In this document: piece after piece, positions 1 to 6,834 of the stretch | Numbering within the stretch: position 1 is the stretch's first letter | How the letters are laid out: each line of letters begins with the position of its first letter | NCBI GenBank assembly: GCA_030626265.1 | Contig: DAOUPF010000034.1 | Location: 1 to 8,781 of the forward strand | Direction: 5' to 3' | DNA length: 8,781 nt | From: Sulfurovum sp. | Lineage (GTDB): Bacteria > Campylobacterota > Campylobacteria > Campylobacterales > Sulfurovaceae | Made by a program: the position numbers and the translations under genes | The notes under the pieces: generated by a model | Seen by the model: only the letters and a program-made list of their open reading frames with translations | Databases searched by the model: none | What the model was told of the DNA's origin: nothing

Positions 1-21
1 AATATGTCATATTGACATATT
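1..21. repeat. Perfect inverted repeat overlapping a -35-like element
   Basis: Two 9-bp arms, AATATGTCA at 1-9 and TGACATATT at 13-21, are exact reverse complements around a TAT spacer, and a short T-run follows to base 25. The right arm contains TTGACA, a consensus -35 hexamer, so the repeat could be an operator for the kinase promoter. It could equally be the AT-rich terminator hairpin of a gene lying left of the window. The sequence alone does not decide between these. Confidence 0.5.
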
Positions 22-39
22 TTTTACCTTGAATATAGA
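12..39 (+). promoter_or_regulatory. Candidate sigma70 promoter for the kinase/regulator pair
   Basis: TTGACA at 12-17 is a perfect -35 match. It is followed after 16 bp by TATAGA at 34-39, a two-mismatch -10. A second -10-like box, TATAAA, lies at 47-52 but has no well-spaced -35. Both are upstream of the kinase start at 97. The assignment rests only on consensus matching, and Campylobacterota promoters are often -35-poor, so the second box could be the real one. Confidence 0.4.
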
Positions 40-62
40 GTGCTTCTATAAATTTCTGATAC

Positions 63-80
63 AATTACTATACAGTAATT
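63..80. repeat. Inverted repeat in the kinase leader
   Basis: AATTACT at 63-69 and AGTAATT at 74-80 are exact reverse complements around the spacer ATAC. The repeat ends 16 bp before the kinase ATG, between the putative promoter and the weak ribosome site TAGG at 87-90. It could be a small operator, perhaps autoregulatory, or a weak leader hairpin. In AT-rich DNA a 7-bp palindrome can arise by chance. Confidence 0.35.
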
Positions 81-96
81 CCTAACTAGGCATAAG

Positions 97-2259
97 ATGC
101 GAAAAAAAGTATATAAACTGAGCGATATAGAGAAGACCCTTACATATATTCCACCTATTTTTATACTTTTATTGGCAATATTGTCTATGGTGATAATGTA
201 CTTTGTCATGGAGTATAGGCAGAGTAGTAAGATAGCACTGCTTACCCAAGAGCAGACCTTTATAAATCAAAGTAATCTAAATAGCTATATAAACTCTGTA
301 AACCAACATATAAAAGAGAATTTGGATAAAGTAGAAAAAGAGTTAAAGAGAAGTGTATATACCCTTGAGGGGATACATAGAGGACTGTTTAAAAAAAATA
401 ATATAGAGCAGCTAAAACCATATATATACCAGATAGAAAAAGAGAATAATATAAACTTTGTTATATTTGATGGAGAGTTTAATGTACTTCATGGGCTAGA
501 GATTGCCAAGAGTATAGAGAAGCTTATATTCAATCAAAAAGAGGATAAAAAACTATTGGAGATTACACTCATGTATATCTCTTCTCAAGGCAAAAGCTCT
601 TCTTTCTCATGGAAAAATGACATCAGCAAGACCATACAGCTAAGTCACTTCGAGCAGAGTGCGGATGGAGAGCTGTTTATCGGGGCATTCTCTTCGGTAG
701 ATGATTTGAGGAGTCTTACATCCAAGGCATTCACTAGCTCAATATCAGAGGATTTATATACTCAGGAGGGTTACTACTTTTGGTTATATGACCAAGCAGA
801 AAAGAAGGTATTTAATCATAGCAACAGAAAGAGATGGCAGATTAGCTCTGGCATAGGATCAAAAGCTTTATATAATGATATAAATAGGTATTTTCTCTCT
901 ATTGGTATATCCCAAGATGGTAATGTGATATCTAGAACACTTGATGAAAATATACAAAATATAAAAAGTGAATATGACAATAAAAAAATGCTTGGCTTTG
1001 GGATTATATTTTTCGTCGGTTTAGTGCTATTGACATTTACAGTACTGTTCTCTGGATTTATAAAAAAAATCTTTAGTAGATATAACAGAATGGCTGAGAA
1101 AAAAAATAGACAAATAAGTAGTCTAAAAGAGAGGTATGAGCTAGCCGTAATCGCCTCCAATGATGGTCTATGGGATACAAACTTCAAAACCAAAAAGACT
1201 TTCTTCTCTAAAAAATGGCTTCAGATGTTGGGATATGAAACAGGGGATATTAGTTCATACACGGAGTGGTTTAACCTTATTCATATCGAAGATAGAGAGC
1301 AGGTAACTAAAGCGCTAGATACACATATCCATGATAAAGATAGCGGACATCTCATATGCGAATATAGACTCAAGACCAAATCAGGTGAGTATATATGGAT
1401 ACTAGGACGTGGAAAAGTGGTGCTAGATGATGATGCCAAACCTCTACGACTATCTATGATGAGTATGGATATAGATGAGAAAAAAGAGGCATCCAAAAAG
1501 CTAACAGCCTTAGTACAAAAAGAAGTAGCTAAAAACCAAGAGAAGCAAAAGCTCCTCATACAGCAAAATAAGCTAGCTGCTATGGGTGAGATGATAGGTG
1601 CAATCGCTCACCAGTGGAGACAACCACTCAACAATATCTCTCTAATCATACATTTTATTAGAGACAATGTAAGTAACAAAGAGTTCATAGATAATATGCT
1701 AAATGACTATGTAAATAGAGCAAAAAAGCAGATTACTTATATGTCTGAGACTATAGATGACTTTAGAGACTTTTATAAACCTTCTAAAAACAGAGAGTTA
1801 TTTGATGTCAAAGAGGCGATAAAGGTAACTCTGTCTATCATGCAGACACAAGTAGATAAAAATGATATAAAGGTAGTACTAAAGGGTGAACCATTATTTA
1901 TAAATAGTTATGAAAATGAGTTTAAGCAGGCAGTTTTAAATATACTGTCAAATGCAAGAGATGCAATACTCACTCAAAAAGAAAAAAATAGTAACTTTCA
2001 TGGTAAAATTCTCATAACTATATATGAAGAGAAGATAACTCTATACAATAATGGTGGTTATGCTACTACAGAAGTATTAGAGAGAATGTTTGAGCCATAC
2101 TTTACCACTAAGTTTGAGAACAAAGGCACGGGGATAGGGCTATATATGACAAAAACAATTATAGAGAATAATATGAATGGTGAGATAACAGTACAAAATA
2201 TAGATGATGGTGTTATGTTCACTATAGATTTTTTATTGAAAAAGGGATTTGATGATTGA
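97..2259 (+). CDS. Membrane sensor histidine kinase (Cache-like sensor, PAS, HisKA/HATPase)
   Basis: A 720-residue sensor kinase of a two-component system. Membrane segments at about 17-39 and 297-322 bracket a roughly 255-residue extracytoplasmic region. That region has an N-terminal helical part and a stretch around 226-243 (GYYFWLYDQ then FNHSN) that looks like a Cache fold. A short linker leads to a PAS/PAC domain at about 344-465. The dimerisation domain has the H-box AIAHQWRQPLN with the phospho-acceptor His505, a form common in Campylobacterota kinases. The ATPase domain has N-box LNILSNARDA (611-623), F-box FEPYFTTK (665-672) and G2 box GTGIGLYM (677-684). The G1 box reads NNGGY at 651-655 instead of DNGGG, so the adenine-contacting Asp is replaced. 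The start follows TAGG by 6 bp. The gene overlaps the response regulator, its likely partner. The ligand is unknown; a small organic acid is plausible from the transporter nearby. Confidence 0.92.
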   Translation: MRKKVYKLSDIEKTLTYIPPIFILLLAILSMVIMYFVMEYRQSSKIALLTQEQTFINQSNLNSYINSVNQHIKENLDKVEKELKRSVYTLEGIHRGLFKKNNIEQLKPYIYQIEKENNINFVIFDGEFNVLHGLEIAKSIEKLIFNQKEDKKLLEITLMYISSQGKSSSFSWKNDISKTIQLSHFEQSADGELFIGAFSSVDDLRSLTSKAFTSSISEDLYTQEGYYFWLYDQAEKKVFNHSNRKRWQISSGIGSKALYNDINRYFLSIGISQDGNVISRTLDENIQNIKSEYDNKKMLGFGIIFFVGLVLLTFTVLFSGFIKKIFSRYNRMAEKKNRQISSLKERYELAVIASNDGLWDTNFKTKKTFFSKKWLQMLGYETGDISSYTEWFNLIHIEDREQVTKALDTHIHDKDSGHLICEYRLKTKSGEYIWILGRGKVVLDDDAKPLRLSMMSMDIDEKKEASKKLTALVQKEVAKNQEKQKLLIQQNKLAAMGEMIGAIAHQWRQPLNNISLIIHFIRDNVSNKEFIDNMLNDYVNRAKKQITYMSETIDDFRDFYKPSKNRELFDVKEAIKVTLSIMQTQVDKNDIKVVLKGEPLFINSYENEFKQAVLNILSNARDAILTQKEKNSNFHGKILITIYEEKITLYNNGGYATTEVLERMFEPYFTTKFENKGTGIGLYMTKTIIENNMNGEITVQNIDDGVMFTIDFLLKKGFDD

Positions 2260-2932
2260 TACAAGGGTTCTTTTATGTGAAGATGAGGTAGATGCTAGAG
2301 AGATACTAGGATTTTATCTTAACAATATATTTGAAGAGGTAGTCATAGCCAAAGATGGGCAGGAGGGGCTAGATATATACAAAGAGAATCTAAAAGATAA
2401 AAAATCATTTGATCTAATCCTCACAGATATAAAAATGCCTAACATGGATGGCATGACAATGCTAGCGCAGATGCACTACCTTAATCCAGAACAAAAATTT
2501 ATCATAGTATCAGCATATAAAGATGAGGAGAAGCTATTAAAATCTATAGAGTTGAAAGTTCTAGGCTATTTTGTAAAGCCATTAAATGTAGATAATATGA
2601 TGGAGATGCTGGCAAAAGCCAAAGATGAAGTGCTTGAAGATAGGCAAAAAATCATAAAAATAAATGATATATACTCCTATAGCAAAAATGAAAAGATCCT
2701 ATATGAAAATGGCAAAATCGTCAACTTATCAAATAGAGAGACACAAGTACTAGATATACTCATGAGCTCAAAAGGAAAGATAGTAGAGACTGATAAGTTC
2801 AAAGAAGAGATTTGGGGAACGACAGAGAAACTAGACTCAACATTTAGAACAGTTATAAAAAGGCTCAAAGACAAGATAACTAGAGATGACTTCATCACCT
2901 CTAGAAAGGGTCAAGGATATATAATAGAGTAA
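2252..2932 (+). CDS. OmpR/PhoB-family response regulator
   Basis: A 226-residue transcriptional regulator, the presumed phosphate acceptor of the overlapping kinase. Numbering from the upstream in-frame TTG at 2249, the receiver domain (about 6-125) has the acidic pair Glu11-Asp12, phospho-acceptor Asp60 in LILTD, Ser88 at the switch position, Tyr107 and Lys110 in GYFVKP. The C-terminal domain (about 150-227) is a winged helix of the Trans_Reg_C type, with LSNRETQVLDIL opening its first helices, STFRTVIKRLKDKI as the recognition-helix region and SRKGQGYIIE as the wing. I chose ATG at 2252 over TTG at 2249 because AAGGGA at 2242-2247 is better placed for it. The start lies inside the last codons of the kinase (8-bp overlap), suggesting translational coupling. 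A likely target is the GAAACTT array at 3611-3639, by inference. Confidence 0.93.
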   Translation: MIDTRVLLCEDEVDAREILGFYLNNIFEEVVIAKDGQEGLDIYKENLKDKKSFDLILTDIKMPNMDGMTMLAQMHYLNPEQKFIIVSAYKDEEKLLKSIELKVLGYFVKPLNVDNMMEMLAKAKDEVLEDRQKIIKINDIYSYSKNEKILYENGKIVNLSNRETQVLDILMSSKGKIVETDKFKEEIWGTTEKLDSTFRTVIKRLKDKITRDDFITSRKGQGYIIE

Positions 2933-2946
2933 AAGTTTATAGATAA

Positions 2947-3489
2947 TTATTTAAGATCTAAAAAGTATGAAGACTCATAAACCACCATACCAACTGGTGA
3001 TTTTATATGATAAGTCTCATAGCTCATATATCCTTTCTCTTGAAAGTAAGCATAATTGTCAGTTTCATTTTTAATGATATATTTTGAGTCAGCTTTTTTC
3101 TCATTATATAGCTTCAATGCAGTCGATGATTCTGTTTCAATATATTGCTTTACAGTAATAAATAGTTGTTTCTCTTTTTTAAAGTGAACAAAAGTGCAGT
3201 TTACTACTCTATTGTCATTATAAATGGTTACATCACATATCTGTGTTTTGCTCTTTTTGATTTTAGAGCCTGTACCTGTGCTATTTGTTGTCCAATGAGA
3301 AGACCATCCACTTGTAAAAAAAGAATCAATCTTATCAAAAATAAGTTTTTTTGTTTCTTTATCTGAAGGCAAATCTAATGCCTCTGCAATGCTTGCAACA
3401 ACTTCCTTTTGTTCTTTGGGAATTGAACTTGTTGCATCTAGAGCATATAAACCATGTATAAGCCCTAGCAATAGTAATAATTTTTTCAT
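2947..3489 (-). CDS. Small exported protein of unknown function
   Basis: A 180-residue protein that I do not recognise. Residues 1-17 form a clear Sec signal peptide: KK, a leucine-rich core, then LYA followed by LDA, with cleavage probable after Ala17. The mature part starts with a charged, helix-prone stretch (about 23-57), then a Ser/Thr/Gly-rich linker (60-77), then a region predicted rich in beta strands (82-178) with two cysteines, Cys85 and Cys98, that could form a disulphide in the periplasm. GGAG precedes the ATG by 7 bp, which supports the start. It converges on the response regulator with only 14 bp between stops and no terminator hairpin. Codon use differs: by hand count its Ile codons are 8 ATT, 3 ATA and 2 ATC, against 2, 16 and 6 in the regulator. 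This may mark a separate origin. A function tied to the two-component system or transporter is possible but unsupported. Confidence 0.75.
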   Translation of the reverse strand: MKKLLLLLGLIHGLYALDATSSIPKEQKEVVASIAEALDLPSDKETKKLIFDKIDSFFTSGWSSHWTTNSTGTGSKIKKSKTQICDVTIYNDNRVVNCTFVHFKKEKQLFITVKQYIETESSTALKLYNEKKADSKYIIKNETDNYAYFQEKGYMSYETYHIKSPVGMVVYESSYFLDLK

Positions 3490-3528
3490 TGTGTATCTCC
3501 AAAATTTGATTTATTAAACTAAAAAATG

Positions 3529-3534
3529 ATTATA
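3529..3534 (-). promoter_or_regulatory. -10 box for the minus-strand exported protein
   Basis: On the minus strand the sequence reads TATAAT, a perfect -10 hexamer, preceded by T and A-rich DNA. It lies 40 bp upstream of the start codon at 3489. A convincing -35 at 17 bp is not seen, which is usual for Campylobacterota vegetative promoters. It sits back to back with the plus-strand promoter-like element at 3542-3568. Confidence 0.5.
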
Positions 3535-3541
3535 TACTTTT

Positions 3542-3568
3542 TTGCCTAAAATATTTCATTGCTATAAT
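3542..3568 (+). promoter_or_regulatory. Candidate promoter for the TRAP operon
   Basis: TTGCCT at 3542-3547 and a perfect TATAAT at 3563-3568 are separated by 15 bp, with a TGC just before the -10 (extended -10 character). Transcription from here would give a leader of about 100 nt that includes the GAAACTT repeats, placing them downstream of the start. That geometry fits repression or an independent promoter better than classical activation. See also the -10-like box at 3644-3649. Confidence 0.45.
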
Positions 3569-3610
3569 ATAGAAAAAATGGAAGTTAATAAAAGAATAAT
3601 AGTAATACTT

Positions 3611-3639
3611 GAAACTTTAATGAAACTTTTACGAAACTT
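3611..3639 (+). promoter_or_regulatory. Three GAAACTT direct repeats, likely response-regulator array
   Basis: GAAACTT occurs exactly at 3611-3617, 3622-3628 and 3633-3639, with 4-bp spacers and an 11-bp period, so all three copies face the same side of the helix. Seven-base direct repeats with 4-bp spacers are the known binding geometry of PhoB/OmpR-family regulators. The repeats read on the opposite strand also resemble the pho box reported for Campylobacter jejuni PhosR, two GTTTC units six bases apart (recalled from memory). The site lies 40 bp before the TRAP solute-binding gene. Binding by the regulator encoded at 2252-2932 is an inference from proximity. Confidence 0.7.
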
Positions 3640-3643
3640 ACCT

Positions 3644-3649
3644 TACAAT
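3644..3649 (+). promoter_or_regulatory. Possible activator-dependent -10 box
   Basis: TACAAT differs from the consensus at one position and begins 5 bp after the last GAAACTT repeat. A -35 spaced 17 bp upstream would fall inside the second repeat, the arrangement in which an OmpR-family activator replaces a -35. The transcript would start only about 20 bp before the translation start. It competes with the TATAAT at 3563-3568 as the real promoter. Confidence 0.35.
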
Positions 3650-3678
3650 TTGAAATCTAAAATTCATAAGGAGTTACA

Positions 3679-4695
3679 ATGGTTACAAAATCATTAGTCA
3701 AAAAAGTTTTACTCACTACGGTTCTTTCAGCAGCGTTGGTCTCTCAGCTAAGTGCAGGCAAGGAGAAGAAGTATATCCTCGCAACTGCTAGTACAGGTGG
3801 TACTTACTATCCAGTAGGTGTTGGAATTGCAACTATTGCTAGTTTGAAGTTGGCGAAGAAGCATAAGCTTACATTCTCTGCGATTACTAGTGCTGGTAGT
3901 GGTGAAAATGTTGATATGATCGACAAAGGTGAAGTAGATTTTGCTATCTTGCAGGGTCTTTTTGGATCTATGGCTTGGCAAGGTAAAGCTAAGTATGAAG
4001 GTAAGCCTAGAAAAAATCTCCGTTCAGTTTCTATGCTATGGCAAAATGTTGAGCAGTTTGTTGTATACAACAAAGTAGCAACTACTGGTAACATTATGGA
4101 TATGAAAAATATGTATGGCAAAAAGTTCTCTATAGGTAAGAGAAACTCTGGTACTAGAGTTTCTGGTCAGACAGTTCTTGGTGCTCTAGATATCGACTTT
4201 GAAAAGATGAATCTTCAGTTTTTAGGCTATGGACCTAGTGCTACTTCACTACAAGATGGCAAGATAGATGGTATGAATATCCCTTCAGGACCTCCTACAT
4301 CTGCTGTGACAAATGCATACGCAACTATAGGTGCTGACAAAGTACAACATTTACAGTTCTCTGATGCAGATGTAGCAAAAATCCAAAAAGCTTATCCAGT
4401 ATGGACTAGATATGTAATCGCTAAAGATACTTATCCAGGACAAAAAGCTGATATCCAGACTATCGCTCAGCCAAACCTACTAGTAGTGACAAAAGATACT
4501 CCAGATGAGACTGTATATCTATTGACTAAGACTATGTATGAGAACCTACCATTCCTAAACACTGTTCATAAAGCAACAAAAGTAATGAACATCAAAAGTG
4601 CAATAGCAGGTCTTCCTATGCCTCTTCACCCAGGTGCTGCTAAGTACTACAAAGAGCAAGGTATTGATATCCCAGCTAGACTAATAGCAAAGTAG
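3679..4695 (+). CDS. TAXI-family TRAP transporter solute-binding protein
   Basis: A 338-residue periplasmic binding protein that delivers substrate to the TRAP permease encoded next. The Sec signal peptide covers about 1-26 (LVKK, a hydrophobic core, then LSA before GKEKK). The mature protein starts with the TAXI hallmark TASTGGTYYPVG (36-47), followed by SAGSGENV (71-78), the VDFAILQ strand (86-92), and LHPGAAKYYKEQG near the C-terminus (316-328). The length is normal for the family. AAGGAG 5 bp before the ATG is the best ribosome site in the window, and the codons are richer in GGT/GCT than those of the kinase, both pointing to high expression. Characterised TAXI proteins bind glutamate/glutamine or C4/C5 dicarboxylates; the actual ligand here cannot be read from sequence. 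Confidence 0.95.
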   Translation: MVTKSLVKKVLLTTVLSAALVSQLSAGKEKKYILATASTGGTYYPVGVGIATIASLKLAKKHKLTFSAITSAGSGENVDMIDKGEVDFAILQGLFGSMAWQGKAKYEGKPRKNLRSVSMLWQNVEQFVVYNKVATTGNIMDMKNMYGKKFSIGKRNSGTRVSGQTVLGALDIDFEKMNLQFLGYGPSATSLQDGKIDGMNIPSGPPTSAVTNAYATIGADKVQHLQFSDADVAKIQKAYPVWTRYVIAKDTYPGQKADIQTIAQPNLLVVTKDTPDETVYLLTKTMYENLPFLNTVHKATKVMNIKSAIAGLPMPLHPGAAKYYKEQGIDIPARLIAK

Positions 4696-4713
4696 ATACA
4701 TACCCTCCACAAA

Positions 4714-4743
4714 TACCCAGCAGTGCTAAGTTCACTCTGGGTA
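4714..4743 (+). terminator. Stem-loop between binding-protein and permease genes (attenuator or mRNA stabiliser)
   Basis: TACCCAG (4714-4720) pairs with CTGGGTA (4737-4743), and AGTG (4722-4725) pairs with CACT (4733-4736), leaving one bulged C and a 7-nt loop: an 11-bp stem. It begins 19 nt after the binding-protein stop. The following sequence holds only TTTT at 4754-4757, too far and too short for strong termination. A leaky terminator or 3'-end stabiliser that raises binding-protein over permease levels is the usual role of such hairpins in transport operons (inference). Confidence 0.6.
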
Positions 4744-4750
4744 GTATTGA

Positions 4751-4812
4751 TAGTTTTATAAGTTATTTACTGATTTAGCTATTACAAACAATATAAATAT
4801 TTTATAAAACTA
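4751..4812. repeat. Long-range 11-bp perfect inverted repeat upstream of the permease
   Basis: TAGTTTTATAA at 4751-4761 is the exact reverse complement of TTATAAAACTA at 4802-4812, with 40 bp between. As RNA the arms would close a loop ending 21 nt before the permease start codon, near its ribosome site (CAGG at 4823-4826). It is AT-rich, so the stem is weak, but an 11-bp match is more than expected by chance in this short gap. It may be an operator pair or part of a leader fold together with the neighbouring stem-loop. Confidence 0.45.
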
Positions 4813-4833
4813 ATCAAATAGGCAGGTATACTC

Positions 4834-6834
4834 ATGTTTAAAATATCCAAGAAAAGCGTACAAAAGTTCACTTTTGTGTACGCTATCTTTATCTCAATCT
4901 TTCACTTTTATATCAACATAGAAGGAGGGCTTAGTGATCTGTGGTTCAATGCAGCACACTTCTCACTGCTAGCTTCTCTTGGTTTCCTTACATATAGGGC
5001 TTCAAAGTATTCCAATCAAGACTTTGTACCTATTATAGATATTTTTATAGCTATTTTGGTACTTATACCATTCTTCTATATGGTTGGCTTTGAGGAGTCA
5101 CTATATCAAGAGGCTGATGGTTCTATGCGACCATGGGACTTAAATATAGCGGTACTCTCAATCGTCTTATCTATAGAGATTACTAGACGGACTACGGGAT
5201 TGATTATTCCTTTTATCATGATTACAGCCATCGGGTATATACTATACTTTGGTAAGCTACTGACGGGTGTTTTTGCCTTTGGAGGTATGACTACTACTAG
5301 GTTCTTATATAGGATGTACTTCACTGGTGAGGGGCTGTTTGGCTCTATCGCTACTATATCTTCTACCTATGTATTTATGTTCATACTTTTTGCAGCCTTT
5401 TTACTGAAAAGTGGTGCAGGGGATTTTATCGTAGACCTCTCATCTGTAGTTACCTCTAGGTTCCGTGGGGGTGCTGGACATGTGGCTGTGTTCTCATCGG
5501 CACTCATGGGTACTATATCAGGATCTGCAGTTGCCAACACAGTCTCTACAGGATCAATCACTATCCCAATGATGAAGAAAAATGGATTCAAGCCTATTTT
5601 TGCCGCTGGAGTTGAGACCGCTGCTTCCACAGGAGGACAGATAATGCCTCCTATCATGGGGGCAGGGGCATTTATCATGGCTCAGATTACTCAGATACCT
5701 TTTGTGACTATCATCACGGTATCTATTTTGCCAGCTATTTTGTACTTTGCTTCTATCGGATTTTATATCCATATCCATGCCAAAAAACATGATATAGCAG
5801 TCAACAAAGATAGCAAGACAAAGATATTTCCAATTCTGAGAGAGGGCTTCCACTTTTTGATACCACTATCTACTCTGATTGGTTTACTGATATATGGATT
5901 TACACCTACTTATGCAGCAGGTATCGCTATAGTAGCTATCATAGGTGCATCATATCTAACTAAAAACAAGAGAATGGGTATCAAGCAGGTATTTGAAGCT
6001 TTGGCACTCGGTAGTCAAAACATGGTAGTAACTGGCGTGCTACTAGTCGGTGTTGGTATCATAGTGGGAGCTATCAATATCTCTGGTATTGGTGTTATAT
6101 TCTCTCAGCTGATTATGGAGTGGTCACAAGGACAGCTTATTATTGCTCTTATCCTTATAGCCATTGCATCACTAGTGCTGGGTATGGGCCTACCTGTGAC
6201 GGCATCATATGTTGTCTTGGCAGTATTGTCTGCTCCAGCACTTGTAGGGCTCATGATGACTCCTGAGATGGCGGCACTTGTAAGTGCTGGTGTGGTATTG
6301 CCAGAGGCTACTATGTATCTACTCGCTGCTCACCTTATCATATTTTGGCTCTCTCAGGACTCCAACCTCACACCTCCAGTATGCCTAGCAGCATTTGCCG
6401 CAGCGGGTATAGCAGGAACTCACCCTATGAGAACAGGTGTGCAGTCATGGATACTGGGCAAGGGTCTGTATATAGTCCCGTTATTATTTGCATTTTCACC
6501 ACTAGTTACTGGTAGTTGGATAGAGAAGTTTGAGGTATTTGGCTTTGGTATAGTAGGGTTCATGGCATTTACTATCCTCATCGAAGGTTTCTGGGATAGA
6601 AAACTACAGCTATGGGAGAGAGTATTATTTGGACTCAGTAGTCTACTTCTACTATCCCAAGATACTCTGTTTAACTTAGACAGCTATTTTGAGCTAGTAC
6701 CTAATGTACATCTGTTGGGTATAGTTATCTTTGTATTTATAATGAGTTTTCATAAATTATCAGGAGCTAAAGAATGCAATCAATTACAAACGGCTTTGAT
6801 GTTATTGTTGTACAGGACAAAGAGGAGGCGTTAG
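4834..6834 (+). CDS. Fused TRAP transporter permease (4TM-12TM)
   Basis: A 666-residue inner-membrane protein that carries out ion-coupled uptake with the TAXI binding protein. The N-terminal part (about 10-135) has four or so membrane helices and corresponds to the small DctQ-like subunit. The rest is the large DctM-like subunit, with the conserved loop GTISGSAVANTVSTGS (226-241), MMKKNGFKP (246-254), GVETAASTGGQIMPPIMGAG (259-278), the repeated-half motif LVLGMGLPVTASYVVL (447-462) and SQDSNLTPPVCLAAFAAAGI (507-526). Single-chain QM fusions are typical of TAXI systems. The end is odd: residues 648-666 (from CNQLQ to TKRRR) are read in a second frame over the first 61 bp of the next gene and are not hydrophobic-helix-like throughout, so the ancestral protein probably ended near residue 647. 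The start is the ATG 7 bp after CAGG. Confidence 0.95.
   Translation: MFKISKKSVQKFTFVYAIFISIFHFYINIEGGLSDLWFNAAHFSLLASLGFLTYRASKYSNQDFVPIIDIFIAILVLIPFFYMVGFEESLYQEADGSMRPWDLNIAVLSIVLSIEITRRTTGLIIPFIMITAIGYILYFGKLLTGVFAFGGMTTTRFLYRMYFTGEGLFGSIATISSTYVFMFILFAAFLLKSGAGDFIVDLSSVVTSRFRGGAGHVAVFSSALMGTISGSAVANTVSTGSITIPMMKKNGFKPIFAAGVETAASTGGQIMPPIMGAGAFIMAQITQIPFVTIITVSILPAILYFASIGFYIHIHAKKHDIAVNKDSKTKIFPILREGFHFLIPLSTLIGLLIYGFTPTYAAGIAIVAIIGASYLTKNKRMGIKQVFEALALGSQNMVVTGVLLVGVGIIVGAINISGIGVIFSQLIMEWSQGQLIIALILIAIASLVLGMGLPVTASYVVLAVLSAPALVGLMMTPEMAALVSAGVVLPEATMYLLAAHLIIFWLSQDSNLTPPVCLAAFAAAGIAGTHPMRTGVQSWILGKGLYIVPLLFAFSPLVTGSWIEKFEVFGFGIVGFMAFTILIEGFWDRKLQLWERVLFGLSSLLLLSQDTLFNLDSYFELVPNVHLLGIVIFVFIMSFHKLSGAKECNQLQTALMLLLYRTKRRR
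4855..4884 (+). promoter_or_regulatory. Strong hairpin inside the first codons of the permease gene
   Basis: AGCGTA (4855-4860) pairs with TACGCT (4879-4884) and CAAAAG (4861-4866) pairs with CTTTTG (4871-4876), with loop TTCA and a bulged TG. The result is a 12-bp stem covering codons 8-17. Structure this strong just after a start codon usually lowers or gates translation. No T-run follows, so it is not a terminator. Its role is inferred only from position. Confidence 0.5.

Noticed and set aside
24..209. 61-codon minus-strand open frame across the kinase start
   Set aside because: It overlaps the promoter region and the kinase N-terminus, has no ribosome site or recognisable domain, and is explained as a shadow of AT-rich coding DNA.
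2249..2251. TTG as start of the response regulator
   Set aside because: ATG follows immediately and is better spaced from AAGGGA; the difference is one residue.
2933..2946. Bidirectional terminator between the convergent regulator and exported-protein genes
   Set aside because: The 14-bp gap and its flanks form no convincing stem with a T-run on either strand.
3166..3366. 66-codon plus-strand open frame with several Cys
   Set aside because: It lies wholly inside the exported-protein gene, which has a signal peptide, a good ribosome site and a promoter; the plus frame has none of these.
3611..3639. Short repeats as a CRISPR or phage attachment remnant
   Set aside because: Units of 7 bp with 4-bp spacers are far too short for CRISPR; the one-helical-turn period fits a regulator array.
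5367..5678. 103-codon minus-strand open frame inside the permease
   Set aside because: It mirrors the most conserved TRAP motifs on the other strand, so its openness follows from the permease codons.
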